A DNA stretch of 47,163 bases. Origin: Dongia_B soli. Its GTDB lineage: Bacteria; Pseudomonadota; Alphaproteobacteria; Dongiales; Dongiaceae. The position numbers and the translations under genes were made by a program. A model generated the notes under the pieces. That model searched no databases, was not told the origin of the DNA, and saw only the letters and a program-made list of their open reading frames with translations. Numbering within the stretch: the stretch's first letter is position 1; every line of letters begins with the position of its first letter. Below, in pieces: positions 26,465 through 35,147 of this stretch. Location of the stretch: contig NZ_JAXCLW010000014.1 in NCBI RefSeq assembly GCF_034044715.1, positions 1 through 47,163 of the forward strand, in the 5' to 3' direction.

Positions 26465-27265
26465 TTACTTCTGACCCTTGATTTCCGTCTCAACGGCCTT
26501 GGACAAGGCAAAGAGGCGCCGTTCCAGCACCACGGGTTGGTCGCACACCAACGGCAGCAGCTTCTCGCGGTCATCGAAGATGCGGGAATCCCAGCTCACC
26601 TGCTCCTGCACTGCCTGGCGCTGTTCGGCGATCTTGAGATCGGTCGAGGCCGGGTCGAGCCCGTCCAAGATCTTCATCCCCGCCTGGATACGGTCGGCCA
26701 GTTTCTGCTGGCGCTGGTTGAAATGCCGGATACCGCGAATGATGGCGCCCCGTTCGTCATTCAGGGTCTCGAACAGGCCGGCAAATACCTTGGTCATGAC
26801 CGCGGCCCGGTCCTTGTCATAGCCGGCGGCGAAGCGGTGGAGGGCATCGACCGCCTCCTGCTGCGGCATGCGGCGCGGTGCGACCTGCGCAACCACCGCC
26901 TCGACGGCGGAATCCTTGCGCCAGGTATCCGCCGCCTCGGTCGGATCGGGACCGCTCCACATGGCGCCGACCGACAATTCCGGCTGCAGCCGCTGTGCGC
27001 AGGGCCAGTCATCGCCGGCATTGCTGGCGGTATTGGCGCTACCCGCACTTTCCGTCTCACCGCTTCCCTCGACAGTCCCGGCATTGGTCGCGCCGGGTGA
27101 GGTGGCGCTCGGTGAGGCTCCACCGGGTGAAGATGCGCCGGGTGAGGATGCATCGTCTTGCGCCCGTGCGGCGACGCCGACCCCGCTCATCAGCAGGCCG
27201 ACGGCGGTAAAGGCGACCGCTATCTTTCGAGTGAATGTCACCTGCATGGTCGGTTGATCCGTCAT
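26465..27265 (-). CDS. Secreted protein of unknown function with Ser/Pro/Gly-rich linker
   Basis: A 266-residue protein: signal peptide (residues about 10-38, IAVAFTAVGLLMSGVGVAAR AQ), then a low-complexity linker made of SPGA-type repeats (40-90), then a mainly helical domain of about 175 residues (DDWPCAQRLQPELSVGAMWS, RRMPQQEAVDALHRFAAGYD, FNQRQQKLADRIQAG, LLPLVCDQPVVLERRL). Two Cys could form a disulfide. Start 27265 has an ideal GGAGGAAGGC leader. It follows pedC by 60 bases, so it is probably in the same operon. No family name can be given with confidence. Confidence 0.75.
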   Translation of the reverse strand: MTDQPTMQVTFTRKIAVAFTAVGLLMSGVGVAARAQDDASSPGASSPGGASPSATSPGATNAGTVEGSGETESAGSANTASNAGDDWPCAQRLQPELSVGAMWSGPDPTEAADTWRKDSAVEAVVAQVAPRRMPQQEAVDALHRFAAGYDKDRAAVMTKVFAGLFETLNDERGAIIRGIRHFNQRQQKLADRIQAGMKILDGLDPASTDLKIAEQRQAVQEQVSWDSRIFDDREKLLPLVCDQPVVLERRLFALSKAVETEIKGQK

Positions 27266-27324
27266 GCCTTCCTCCACGCTAAAGTTTACGCAGCTCTGCG
27301 GCCGCTTTCTCGTCTTTCGACTGC

Positions 27325-28131
27325 TCACCCGCCGGCCCGCACCCGTGCAAGCATGCCCTTCGCCGGGTCATAGGCGATGATGGCCGCTGCCAGGAAAACG
27401 GCGAGGCAGCCGATCACCACCAGGATCGAGAGCGGCTCGATGCGGCCATAAAGCATGAAGCGGATCATCTCGACCGCATGGGTGAAGGGGTTGAGCCGGC
27501 AGATATCCTCCAGCAAGGGGCTCCCCTCGCCCACTTTCCACAGCGGATACAACGCCGATGAGGCGAAGAACATTGGAAAGATCACGAAATTCATGACGCC
27601 GGCGAAATTCTCCAACTGCTTGATCATCGAGGAGAGCAGCAGGCCCAGCGCACCCAGCATCAGTCCGGAGAGCAGTAATGCCGGAATGACAGTGATATAG
27701 CCGAAAGGCGGTGGCTCGATGCCGTAGAAATAGGCGATCAGCAGAAAGACATAGATCTGCGGCAACGAGAGTAGCGCGCCTGCGGATAATTTCGACACCA
27801 GGAGGAACCAGCGCGGGATGGGACTGGTCAGCAGCACCCGCATACTGCCCATCTCCCGGTCATAGACCATCGAGAGCGAGCTCTGCATGCCGTTGAAAAG
27901 CTGGATCATCGCGATCAATCCGGGGACGATATATTCGTCATAGAGAATATAGGTCTCGTAAGGGGGAATGATCGAGACCCCGAGCACCGAGCGGAAACCG
28001 GCGGCGAAGATGAAAAGCCAGATCAGCGGCCGCACCAAAGCCGAGACAAAACGGCTGCGCTGATGCACGAAGCGCAAGCCCTCGCGCCAGGTGATACCGA
28101 TGAAGCAGCGGATCCAGGCCATGATCGTCAT
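27325..28131 (-). CDS. pedC: ABC transporter permease, PedC-like (ABC-2 type)
   Basis: A 268-residue ABC-2 permease with six hydrophobic segments (for example LIWLFIFAAGFRSVLG, LLSLPQIYVFLLIAYFYG, VMNFVIFPMFFASSALYPLW, the C-terminal LSILVVIGCLAVFLAAAIIA). The opening REGLRFVHQRSRFVSALVRP is typical of the permease found beside PQQ-dependent alcohol dehydrogenases. In Pseudomonas putida the PedA1A2BC system is needed for growth with lanthanides; the transported substrate is not settled. Start is chosen at ATG 28131 by family alignment; a longer form from 28161 overlaps pedB. Confidence 0.88.
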   Translation of the reverse strand: MTIMAWIRCFIGITWREGLRFVHQRSRFVSALVRPLIWLFIFAAGFRSVLGVSIIPPYETYILYDEYIVPGLIAMIQLFNGMQSSLSMVYDREMGSMRVLLTSPIPRWFLLVSKLSAGALLSLPQIYVFLLIAYFYGIEPPPFGYITVIPALLLSGLMLGALGLLLSSMIKQLENFAGVMNFVIFPMFFASSALYPLWKVGEGSPLLEDICRLNPFTHAVEMIRFMLYGRIEPLSILVVIGCLAVFLAAAIIAYDPAKGMLARVRAGG

Positions 28132-28150
28132 TACAGTTCCACCCGTTTCC

Positions 28151-28903
28151 TCATGCTGCATTCGTTAAGCGCCGGAAAGCGTCTTGCAGCGATCCGGCGC
28201 CGAGACCGCTGACGATCGCACCCGCCTCGCCATAGTGCAGGATGCGTCCGCGATGCAGGACCACGGTCAGGTCTTCCGGTTTCACCTCGTCGATCAGATG
28301 GGTCGCCCAGAAAACGGTCAGGCCGCGATCCTGCACCAGGCTGCGTACATCCGCCAGGATATCGGCGCGGCTGCGGATATCGAGGCCGACCGTCGCTTCG
28401 TCGCAAAGCAACAGGCGCGGCTGATGCACGAGCGCGCGGGCAATTTCGATGCGCCGCATCTCACCGCCGGAAAAGCTGCGCGCGCGCCGGCCCGCTTCCT
28501 TGAGCAGCCCCACCCGGCTCAGCTCTGCGGTGATGCGCTCGCGCGTCACCGCCTGAGAAAGCCCATGCAAGGCGGCGTGGTAAGCCAGATTCTGCGCCGC
28601 CGTCAGTTCCAGGTCCAGCGCCCGCTGCTGAAAGACGATCCCCATCTTGGCAAGCGCGGCAGAGGCATGACGGCGCATGTCATCGCCGAAGATCAGGATG
28701 CTGCCCGATTGCGCCGCGTAGAGCCGGGTCAGCAGTGAGAACAAGGTCGTCTTGCCAGCCCCGTTCTGCCCGAGCAACACCACGAAACGTCCGGCAGGCA
28801 CCGCCAGATTGATATCCTCCAACACCGTCCGCCCGCCGATCCGATGCGACAGCCCGGCGATATCGATCGCGGGAGATGCGAGAGCCTGCACGTCGTCAGT
28901 CAT
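28151..28903 (-). CDS. pedB: ABC transporter ATP-binding protein, PedB-like
   Basis: A 250-residue ABC ATPase. Walker A is GQNGAGKT (residues 45-52), the signature is SFSGGEMRRIEIARAL, Walker B is LLLCDEATVGLD, and the switch His is in WATHLIDE. It belongs to the group paired with PedC in PQQ-dependent alcohol oxidation clusters. The ATG at 28903 is used; a TTG at 28927 would add 8 residues. About 720 bases of repeats separate it from the beta-propeller gene, so it may have its own promoter; pedC follows with overlap or near-overlap. Confidence 0.9.
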   Translation of the reverse strand: MTDDVQALASPAIDIAGLSHRIGGRTVLEDINLAVPAGRFVVLLGQNGAGKTTLFSLLTRLYAAQSGSILIFGDDMRRHASAALAKMGIVFQQRALDLELTAAQNLAYHAALHGLSQAVTRERITAELSRVGLLKEAGRRARSFSGGEMRRIEIARALVHQPRLLLCDEATVGLDIRSRADILADVRSLVQDRGLTVFWATHLIDEVKPEDLTVVLHRGRILHYGEAGAIVSGLGAGSLQDAFRRLTNAA

Positions 28904-28963
28904 GAAGGACTTGCTTCCAGGAAACAACGTTGCACCATGTCGTCGCCACCACCTTCACGACAA

Positions 28964-29585
28964 TCTCGCTTGTCACCCTCAGGCTTGACCCGAGGGTCCA
29001 TCGGAGCGCCGGAAAAATATTGCCTGACTTGCACCAGCCGTCCTTTCTTATCCACCATCGCACCTGCTTTCGCCATGGACCCTCGGATCAAGTCCGAGGG
29101 TGATAAGCCAGTTTGCGGCCTGCGATGTGCGATGATAACCGGCATCAGCGTTGTTCAGGAGACCGCCGCCGGCAGGGGAAGCTCGCACCAAGCCCGCGAC
29201 AACCGGGTTGTCACCCTCGGGCTTGACCCGAGGGTCCATCGGAGCGAGTGATGACTTTTGCCTGACTTGCACCAGCCGTCCTTTCTTATCCAATATCGCA
29301 CCTGCTTTCGTCATGGACCCTCGGATCAAGTCCGAGGGTGACAAGCGAGTTTGCGGCCTGCGATGTGCGATGATAACCGGCATCAGCGTTGTTCAGGAGA
29401 CCGCCGCCGGCAGGCGAAGCTCGCACCAAGCCGGCGACAACCGGGTTGTCACCCTCGGGCTTGACCCGAGGGTCCATCGGAGCGAGTGATGACTTTTGCC
29501 TGACTTGCACCAGCCGTCCTTTCTTATCCAACATCGCGCCCTAGCTTCGCCATGGACCTTCGGATCAAGTTAGAGGGTGACAAGC
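28964..29585. repeat. Tandem array of a 238-bp unit carrying paired REP-like palindromes
   Basis: Two full and one partial copies of a 238-bp unit begin at 28973, 29211 and 29449 (taking TCACC as the reference). Each unit has a palindrome CCCTCGG-N-CCGAGGG ending GGTCCA and, about 104 bases on, its inverted form starting TGGACC. Between are conserved blocks (CTGACTTGCACCAGCCGTCC; GCGATGATAACCGGCATCAG with short flanks). Copies 2 and 3 are nearly identical; copy 1 differs more. Frames open through the array are a consequence of the repeats, not genes. The array separates pedA2 from pedB. Confidence 0.92.
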
Positions 29586-29629
29586 TCATTGAAGGCTGGC
29601 CCGTGCGACGACGCCGACAATTGTGCCAC

Positions 29630-30607
29630 TCACCGGATTGCCACGCCCCAAGGCAGCTCCCCCACTGTGATCGACTTGGTGACCTTCCGGTCGGCGACGT
29701 CGATGACCGAGATGTCATTGGATTCGCCATTGGTGGACAGCAGCAACTTGTTGTCCGGCGTAAAGGCCAATTGCCAGACGCGCTGTCCGACCAGCAAATA
29801 TTTCTCCACCTTGTAGCTGGCGACATCGACGACCGCGACACGGTTCGCCGGTCCGAGAGCGACGAAGGCGGTCTTGCCGTCATCGGTGATGGCGATGCCA
29901 ACCGGCTGGATCGTTTCCTTGCGTACGCCGGCAATTTCGAAGGTCACCTTATGCACGATCTTGCGCGTCGCGGCATCGATGATGCTGACCGTACCGCCGA
30001 CTTCCGAGGAGACCCAGACGAATTTGCCGTCGGGCGTGAATTTGGCAAAACGCGGCCTTGTATCGACCAGCACGCTGTCCACCACCTCATGGGTCGCAGT
30101 GTCGATGAAATGCGCCATGCTGGTGGTTTCCGAGGTATTCACCAGCCATTTGCCGTCGGGGCTAACACCCATGCCTTCGGGTTCCGTGCCGACGGGGATT
30201 TCGCTCGCCACCGATCCCTGATCGACATCCAGCACCGTCACCATGTTGTTATCCTCATTGGCGACATAGAGTGTCTTGCCATCCGGCGAGAGGGTGAACA
30301 ACTCCGGGTCCGGCCCGCTCGGCAGCGTCGTCACGACTTTCAGCGTGTCGAGGTCCAGGACCTCGATGTGGTCGGCATCGCTGGTGCAGATGTAAAGCTG
30401 CTTCTTGTCATGGCTGAGCGTGATGCCACGGGGTCTTTCCCCTACCGTTACCGTCGCCGTCACTTCCATCTTGTCGAGATCGACGACCGAGATGCTGTTG
30501 CCTTTTTCGTTGGAGACATAGGCGGTGAAAGCTTGCGCCGAACCGGCGGCTACAGAGGTAAGCAGAGCAACGCAAACCAGAGTACCCGTCCAACGCATCC
30601 TCCTCAT
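29630..30607 (-). CDS. pedA2: PQQ-dependent catabolism-associated YVTN beta-propeller protein (PedA2-like)
   Basis: A 325-residue exported protein with signal peptide (WTGTLVCVALLTSVAAGSAQA) and repeated beta-propeller blades of about 40 residues with the YVTN-type strand (YVSNEKGNSISVVDLDKM, LYVANEDNNMVTVLDVD, VWVSSEVGGTVSIIDAAT, LLSTNGESNDISVIDV). It matches the beta-propeller always found in the Ped-like ABC cluster. Its job, perhaps a periplasmic binding or docking protein, is not established. The ATG at 30607 is preferred (GGGGAG leader); a GTG at 30634 overlapping the upstream TGA is possible. Confidence 0.88.
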   Translation of the reverse strand: MRRMRWTGTLVCVALLTSVAAGSAQAFTAYVSNEKGNSISVVDLDKMEVTATVTVGERPRGITLSHDKKQLYICTSDADHIEVLDLDTLKVVTTLPSGPDPELFTLSPDGKTLYVANEDNNMVTVLDVDQGSVASEIPVGTEPEGMGVSPDGKWLVNTSETTSMAHFIDTATHEVVDSVLVDTRPRFAKFTPDGKFVWVSSEVGGTVSIIDAATRKIVHKVTFEIAGVRKETIQPVGIAITDDGKTAFVALGPANRVAVVDVASYKVEKYLLVGQRVWQLAFTPDNKLLLSTNGESNDISVIDVADRKVTKSITVGELPWGVAIR

Positions 30608-30630
30608 CGCACTCCCCATTATTTCCAGCG

Positions 30631-31917
30631 TCACTTGTTCAAGTGGCAGGCCGATTCCGGCTCATCGTAACCCAAGGTATCGAGCGGTGTCCGTTGATGC
30701 AGGAATCCTTCCTGCGGCGACACCGAGACCAGCATCAGCGGCGAAGCCAGCACGATCGGCTGGCGCAATTGCTGGTTCCATTTGCGGAAAGTCACGCCCT
30801 GTCCCTTGAAAGCGCCGAGCGTGAAAGCATCGGAGACCAGATAGCTGCGTATGTCGGCGGGATCGGCTTTGCCTGTCCGCGTCGCCGCCTCGCCGATCGC
30901 ACGCACCGCGACCCAGGCCGAATAATCGCGCTCCAGCATCCAGCGATGGGTGGCAGCCTCGAAACGCCGCTGCATCTGCATGCCGCCCCATTGCTCCTGG
31001 CTGCGATGCCAGGCAGTCGGCACCAGGCCCTGGGTACCGACGACGGGCCGGGGGTCCCACGTGCGGTAAGGGAGATACTCGCCGAAGACCTCGCTTTCAT
31101 CGGCGACGACCAGCACGTCGTAATCCGGCAGGCGCTGGGTCAAATCCGCCATCTGCTTGCGGATCTGCTGTTCGCCAGTATCGCTGCGGCGCGAGCCGGC
31201 CTTGAATTCATAGCTCCGTTCCTCGACGATCTTGGCACCGAATTTCTTCGCGCTATGCCGCATCGCATCGGCAAAGGCCTTATCGGCATCGTTGCTGCCG
31301 GAAACCAGGACCCAGCGCATCCACCTCTTGACCGCCAGGTATTGCGCCAGCGCATCGGCCTTCATCGCCCGGCTCGGCGCCACGTTGAAGATATTGGCGC
31401 GGCAATTCTTGAGACGCAGGCCGTCATCTTCGGCGCGGATATTGAAGATGACGAGATCCTTCGCTTCTGGCAGATCCGCCAATTGCAGCAATCGGTCTGC
31501 CGTCAGATCGGCGACGATCAGCTTGGCGCCCTGACCGGTCAGGTCATCGAGCCCGGCCTTGAGGTCGCCGCCGGCATCGACGGTCTTTTCCTTCAGCTCG
31601 TAGGTTTGCTTGAGGAATTTTCCTGTGGTCTGGTTATCGGCAAGCGCCACTTTCGCCCCGGCCAATCCCTTATCCTTGGCCACGATTTCGACCAGGGACA
31701 ATGGCGCCGGTTCGGGGATCGCCTCGGTCAGATAGCCGATCGTGACGGTCAGACCTGCCGGCGCAGTCGTTTGCGTCGTGTTGGCTTGCGGCGTGGCCGC
31801 CTCATCCTGCGCCACCGCCGCGCCGGCGAAGAATCCAACCGAGATAAGGATGAGAAGGGCCAGTGATGATGCGATCAGCCACGGATGCGCGGACAGCCGT
31901 GGCTTCGCAGCTGTCAT
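30631..31917 (-). CDS. pedA1: ABC transporter substrate-binding protein, PQQ alcohol dehydrogenase-associated (PedA1-like)
   Basis: A 428-residue exported protein: signal anchor WLIASSLALLILISVGFFAG then AVAQ, and a type I periplasmic-binding fold (VTIGYLTEAIPEPAPLSLVE, LVIFNIRAEDDGLR, WMRWVLVSGSNDADKAFADA, YDVLVVADESEVFGEYLP, TWDPRPVVGTQGLVPTAWHR). It belongs to the binding-protein-like family found only near quinoprotein dehydrogenases. A bound ligand is unknown; the paired transporter looks like an exporter, so it may not be a classical importer subunit. The leader is AAGAGGTCGCCG. Its stop overlaps or abuts the beta-propeller gene. Confidence 0.88.
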   Translation of the reverse strand: MTAAKPRLSAHPWLIASSLALLILISVGFFAGAAVAQDEAATPQANTTQTTAPAGLTVTIGYLTEAIPEPAPLSLVEIVAKDKGLAGAKVALADNQTTGKFLKQTYELKEKTVDAGGDLKAGLDDLTGQGAKLIVADLTADRLLQLADLPEAKDLVIFNIRAEDDGLRLKNCRANIFNVAPSRAMKADALAQYLAVKRWMRWVLVSGSNDADKAFADAMRHSAKKFGAKIVEERSYEFKAGSRRSDTGEQQIRKQMADLTQRLPDYDVLVVADESEVFGEYLPYRTWDPRPVVGTQGLVPTAWHRSQEQWGGMQMQRRFEAATHRWMLERDYSAWVAVRAIGEAATRTGKADPADIRSYLVSDAFTLGAFKGQGVTFRKWNQQLRQPIVLASPLMLVSVSPQEGFLHQRTPLDTLGYDEPESACHLNK

Positions 31918-31954
31918 CGGCGACCTCTTGAGAGGTTGGGATATCCGACCTCCC

Positions 31955-32353
31955 TCATTGCGCCCCCGCCTGTTTCAGATAGGCGATCACATTGGCGCGG
32001 TCTTCCGCTTTGGGCAGGCCGGGAAAAATCATCTTCGTGCCCGGCACCATCTGACGCGGATTGGTGAGATATTTATCCAGCGTCGCCTCATCCCAGGTCA
32101 CATTGGCATTCTTCATTGCATCGGAATAGGCGAAACCCTCGATCGAGGCAGATTTTCGACCCACAACACCATGCAATGACGGCCCGATCTTATTTTTGCC
32201 GGCTTCGATCGTATGACAGACCTGACATTTGGCGAAAACCTTCTTCCCCGCATCCGCATTGCCTTCCTGGGCAAGGGCGGCATGCGTCATCGCCAAAAGA
32301 CAGATCGCGGCCGTCGCCAAGACAGCGGCAGGTGCAAGAGCATATCGCATCAT
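31955..32353 (-). CDS. Class I c-type cytochrome (c2/c550-like)
   Basis: A 132-residue periplasmic cytochrome: signal peptide to about residue 28 (THAALAQ), haem site CQVCH (Cys43, Cys46, His47), and the axial Met in PGTKMIFPGL. The region KIGPSLHGVVGRK is the hallmark of mitochondrial/c2-like cytochromes. It could carry electrons from the quinoprotein or its cytochrome to the oxidase. Leader AAGGAGACG. It is the first gene of the minus-strand Ped-like cluster, 38 bases before the binding-protein gene. Confidence 0.93.
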   Translation of the reverse strand: MMRYALAPAAVLATAAICLLAMTHAALAQEGNADAGKKVFAKCQVCHTIEAGKNKIGPSLHGVVGRKSASIEGFAYSDAMKNANVTWDEATLDKYLTNPRQMVPGTKMIFPGLPKAEDRANVIAYLKQAGAQ

Positions 32354-32638
32354 CGAGAACGTCTCCTTAACAGCTTATCGAAATCTGGCACGTTGCTTTT
32401 CCATGGTGCAATCCCGGCCGCCCGCGTGCTTTCGCGATCGTGCCATATATTGGCCGTCAGGTTAACGCGCCTTCCACGTTAACATTCCGGCCGGTCAACT
32501 CTAGAAATGCCGCAAAGCCCCCACAAGCGATGATCGAAGAAATCAGACCAAAGTACAGGCGCTTTCGCAGTGCAACATGATTGCCGAGGCGCGGTCCTTG
32601 CCGCAAGCTGACCGGAGCCACGATTGCAGGACACCTGC

Positions 32639-33622
32639 ATGATACGCACCTGTTCACTTCGGCGGCGGCTGCCTGCGCTCATTCCCCTCTTTGCGGTCAT
32701 CCAGCTCACCGGGACTGCCGCGCTTGCCGTCGACCCGCCCTCCAATGATCCGCCGCAGCAGGTCCCACCGCTTGCGGTAACGGAAATCGCGCCCGGGATT
32801 TATGTGCACCAGGGCCTCCATGCGGAAGCCACTCCGGAAAATCTGGGCGGCATTGCCAATATCGGCTTCATCATCGGCAGCGAGTCCATCGCCGTGGTCG
32901 ATACCGGCGGCAGTCTGCGGGAGGGCGAGGCCCTGCTGGCGGCCATCCGGCAGATCAGCCCCCTGCCCGTCCGCTATGTCATCAACACGCATTTCCATCC
33001 CGATCACATTTTCGGCAACGGCGCCTTTGCCGCGTCGCACCCGGAGGTAATCGCCCATGCCAACCTGCCCCGCAGCCTGGCGGCGCGGGCCGGCGACTAC
33101 CTGGCTGCGGCGCGATCGGCACTGGGTCAAAGTTTCCTCGGCACCGAGATTCCCAATCCGAAGCGGCTGGTCGGCAAGACCGAGGATCTCGATCTCGGCC
33201 ATCGCCGCCTGCATCTCACCGCCTTCCCGCCAGCCCATACCGATGCCGATCTCACGGTCTATGACGAAAAGACCGGCACGCTGTTTGCCGGCGATCTGTT
33301 GTTCATGGAACGCGTTCCGGCAATCGACGGCTCGGTTCTCGGCTGGCTGAAGGCGATCGACAAACTGCGCCGGGTCAAAGCGGAGCGGGTCGTGCCGGGC
33401 CATGGCCCGGTATCGGCGCCCTGGCCCGCCGCGCTGGATAATGAGGAAGGCTATCTGTTCCTGATCGCCACTGAAACCCGCAAGGCTTTGGCCGCCGGAC
33501 AAAGCCTGCAGCAAGCCACCGAGACGGTGGGACTGTCGGAACGTTCCAATTGGCAATTGTTCGACGCTTATAACGGGCGCAATGTAACGGCAGCTTATAC
33601 CGAACTGGAATGGGAAGAGTGA
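32639..33622 (+). CDS. Quinoprotein relay system zinc metallohydrolase (SoxH-related, type 2)
   Basis: A 327-residue exported metallo-beta-lactamase-fold protein. The signal region is LPALIPLFAVIQLTGTAALA. Zinc ligands are visible in THFHPDH (His118, His120, Asp122, His123), HTDADL, AGDLLF and PGHGP. The segment ENLGGIANIGFIIG distinguishes type 2 from type 1 of this family, found with PQQ dehydrogenases and SoxYZ-like carriers. The reaction is not known; a thioester or sulfur-relay hydrolase has been suggested by analogy with SoxH. The ATG at 32639 has an AGGACACC leader. It is divergent from the Ped-like cluster. Confidence 0.87.
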   Translation: MIRTCSLRRRLPALIPLFAVIQLTGTAALAVDPPSNDPPQQVPPLAVTEIAPGIYVHQGLHAEATPENLGGIANIGFIIGSESIAVVDTGGSLREGEALLAAIRQISPLPVRYVINTHFHPDHIFGNGAFAASHPEVIAHANLPRSLAARAGDYLAAARSALGQSFLGTEIPNPKRLVGKTEDLDLGHRRLHLTAFPPAHTDADLTVYDEKTGTLFAGDLLFMERVPAIDGSVLGWLKAIDKLRRVKAERVVPGHGPVSAPWPAALDNEEGYLFLIATETRKALAAGQSLQQATETVGLSERSNWQLFDAYNGRNVTAAYTELEWEE

Positions 33623-33667
33623 TAGGTGCGGTGGCAACGGTTATCGCATTCACTTTGCAACCACTCA

Positions 33668-33700
33668 CTTGTCACCCTCAGACGTGATCCGAGAGTACAG
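33668..33700. repeat. Single REP-like palindrome
   Basis: The sequence TCACCCTCAGACGTGATCCG and its continuation to 33697 is a diverged single copy of the palindrome seen in the array at 28964-29585. It lies in the gap between the zinc hydrolase and the SoxYZ-like carrier genes. No second palindrome 104 bases on was seen. Confidence 0.65.
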
Positions 33701-33813
33701 CCTCGTTCGTTGGTGCACCGTGCATCTTGGTTAGCTGGGCTCGCACTATGGTCGAGCTTGGTCGGGAACCACCCACCGAAGAGGTTAGGCGCTCACCCAT
33801 GTGGGAGGTGAAG

Positions 33814-34662
33814 ATGAGACTATCGCGAACCGCCTGCATCGGTCAGGCTTTGTCCTTCCTTATATTGCTGACCCTCCTGGCGGTAGCCGCGCCGCGCACC
33901 GCCGCTGCCGACGAGGCGAGCGATGATGCCTGGCCGGATCTGCAAACCGCCATCTTCGCCGATCGCCAGATCGCCGATGGTTCCGAGTTCATGCATCTGG
34001 AAGCGCCGGTTCGTGCCGCCGATGCGGCGGTGGTACCCCTGGAAATCAAGTTCGACCCGGCACGCATGGCGGGCCTGACCGTGAAAACCATCACGCTTGT
34101 CATCGACAAGAATCCGGCCCCCGTCGCCGCCGTTTTCCATCTCGCCACTGCCATGCCCGATCCCAGCATCGGCACGCGGGTCCGCGTCAATGAATATACC
34201 AACATTCATGCGGTGGCGGAGATGACCGATGGCAAGCTCTATATGGCCAAGGTCTTCGTGAAGGCGGCCGGCGGCTGTTCTGCGCCCGCCGTCAAGACGC
34301 CGGCCGAGGCGGTGGCGCATCTCGGCGAGATGAAGCTGAAATTGCCGCCCAATGCGGCAGCCGGCCAGGCGCCGCGCGCGCAGTTGCTGATCCGTCACCC
34401 GAATTTCTCCGGCATGCAGATGGACCAGGTTACCCGCTATTACATCCCGGCGAAATTCATCGAGGCGATCGACATCGCCGTTGACGGCAAGCCGCTGATG
34501 AGCGTCGAAGGCAACATCTCGCTGAGCGAGAACCCCTTTTTCGAATTCTCGCTGGCGCCCGATCACACCGATGGATCGAAGTCAGGCGAAATGTCGGTAA
34601 CGGCGCGCGATTCCGACGGCATGGTCTTCAAGAAGGCTTGGCCGATGCCGGCATCGAGTTGA
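33814..34662 (+). CDS. Quinoprotein dehydrogenase-associated SoxYZ-like carrier protein
   Basis: A 282-residue exported fusion. After the signal (QALSFLILLTLLAVAAPRTA) the first half is SoxY-like (ADGSEFMHLEAPVRAADAAV, VKTITLVIDKNPAPVAAVFH, with the Cys-bearing turn KAAGGCSAPAV in place of the SoxY GGCGG end). The second half is SoxZ-like (RAQLLIRHPNFSGMQMDQVT then FSLAPDHTDGS). In SoxYZ the Cys carries sulfur adducts; here the cargo is unknown. ATG 33814 has a GGGAGGTGAAG leader. It pairs functionally with the zinc hydrolase upstream. Confidence 0.9.
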   Translation: MRLSRTACIGQALSFLILLTLLAVAAPRTAAADEASDDAWPDLQTAIFADRQIADGSEFMHLEAPVRAADAAVVPLEIKFDPARMAGLTVKTITLVIDKNPAPVAAVFHLATAMPDPSIGTRVRVNEYTNIHAVAEMTDGKLYMAKVFVKAAGGCSAPAVKTPAEAVAHLGEMKLKLPPNAAAGQAPRAQLLIRHPNFSGMQMDQVTRYYIPAKFIEAIDIAVDGKPLMSVEGNISLSENPFFEFSLAPDHTDGSKSGEMSVTARDSDGMVFKKAWPMPASS

Positions 34663-34671
34663 GGCCGGTTC

Positions 34672-35016
34672 TCAGAAACAGCGGAAATCCGCTTCGATCT
34701 GGGCGAGGCGCAATTGATCGACTACCGCTTTCAGCATCGGCATATCGCGGAACATTGCCGTATTGTCCCCCGGCACCATCCGCATGCGAATGATCGTATC
34801 GGCCTTTTCATATGTGTCGTAAGGCACAATGGAGGAGATCGCGTCGATGCTGCAGGAGCAACGCTGCATCATCTCCTGGTTATTGCCGTTGCTGGCCATA
34901 CAGCCGATGACGTAATCGGCGACTACCGGCGTCGGATAATCATTAGCCTCGGCCGGCATCTGCCCCAGAACAAATGCAAGCGGTGCTGTCAGGAAAGCGA
35001 TGATGCGGGTTTTCAC
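34672..35016 (-). CDS. Small periplasmic protein of unknown function in the quinoprotein cluster
   Basis: A 114-residue exported protein: GTG start at 35016 (AGAGGTTGTC leader), signal peptide (IIAFLTAPLAFVLGQMPAEA), then a mature part with four Cys (IGCMASNG, QRCSCSID, final FRCF) and helical segments. The paired Cys suggest disulfides. I recall similar proteins next to PQQ methanol dehydrogenase genes but know no function. It is convergent with the SoxYZ-like carrier gene, 9 bases away. Confidence 0.7.
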   Translation of the reverse strand: MKTRIIAFLTAPLAFVLGQMPAEANDYPTPVVADYVIGCMASNGNNQEMMQRCSCSIDAISSIVPYDTYEKADTIIRMRMVPGDNTAMFRDMPMLKAVVDQLRLAQIEADFRCF

Positions 35017-35147
35017 GACAACCTCTTCTCATCAAGTACCGGGAAGGATCGGCAGCAGAACACAGCCGGCGCGGAGCGTCAATTGCTCAAGAGGTCGATA
35101 ATGAGCAGATTGATCACGAGCGCGCCGCAACCGACAGGAGCTTATCG

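Noticed and set aside
28964..29585. CRISPR array or tandem gene repeats
   Set aside because: The unit is 238 bp with paired palindromes, not short direct repeats with unique spacers, and open frames through it merely follow the repeat.
30643..31866. A 407-codon plus-strand frame
   Set aside because: It is antisense to the PedA1-like gene, without start signal or motif.
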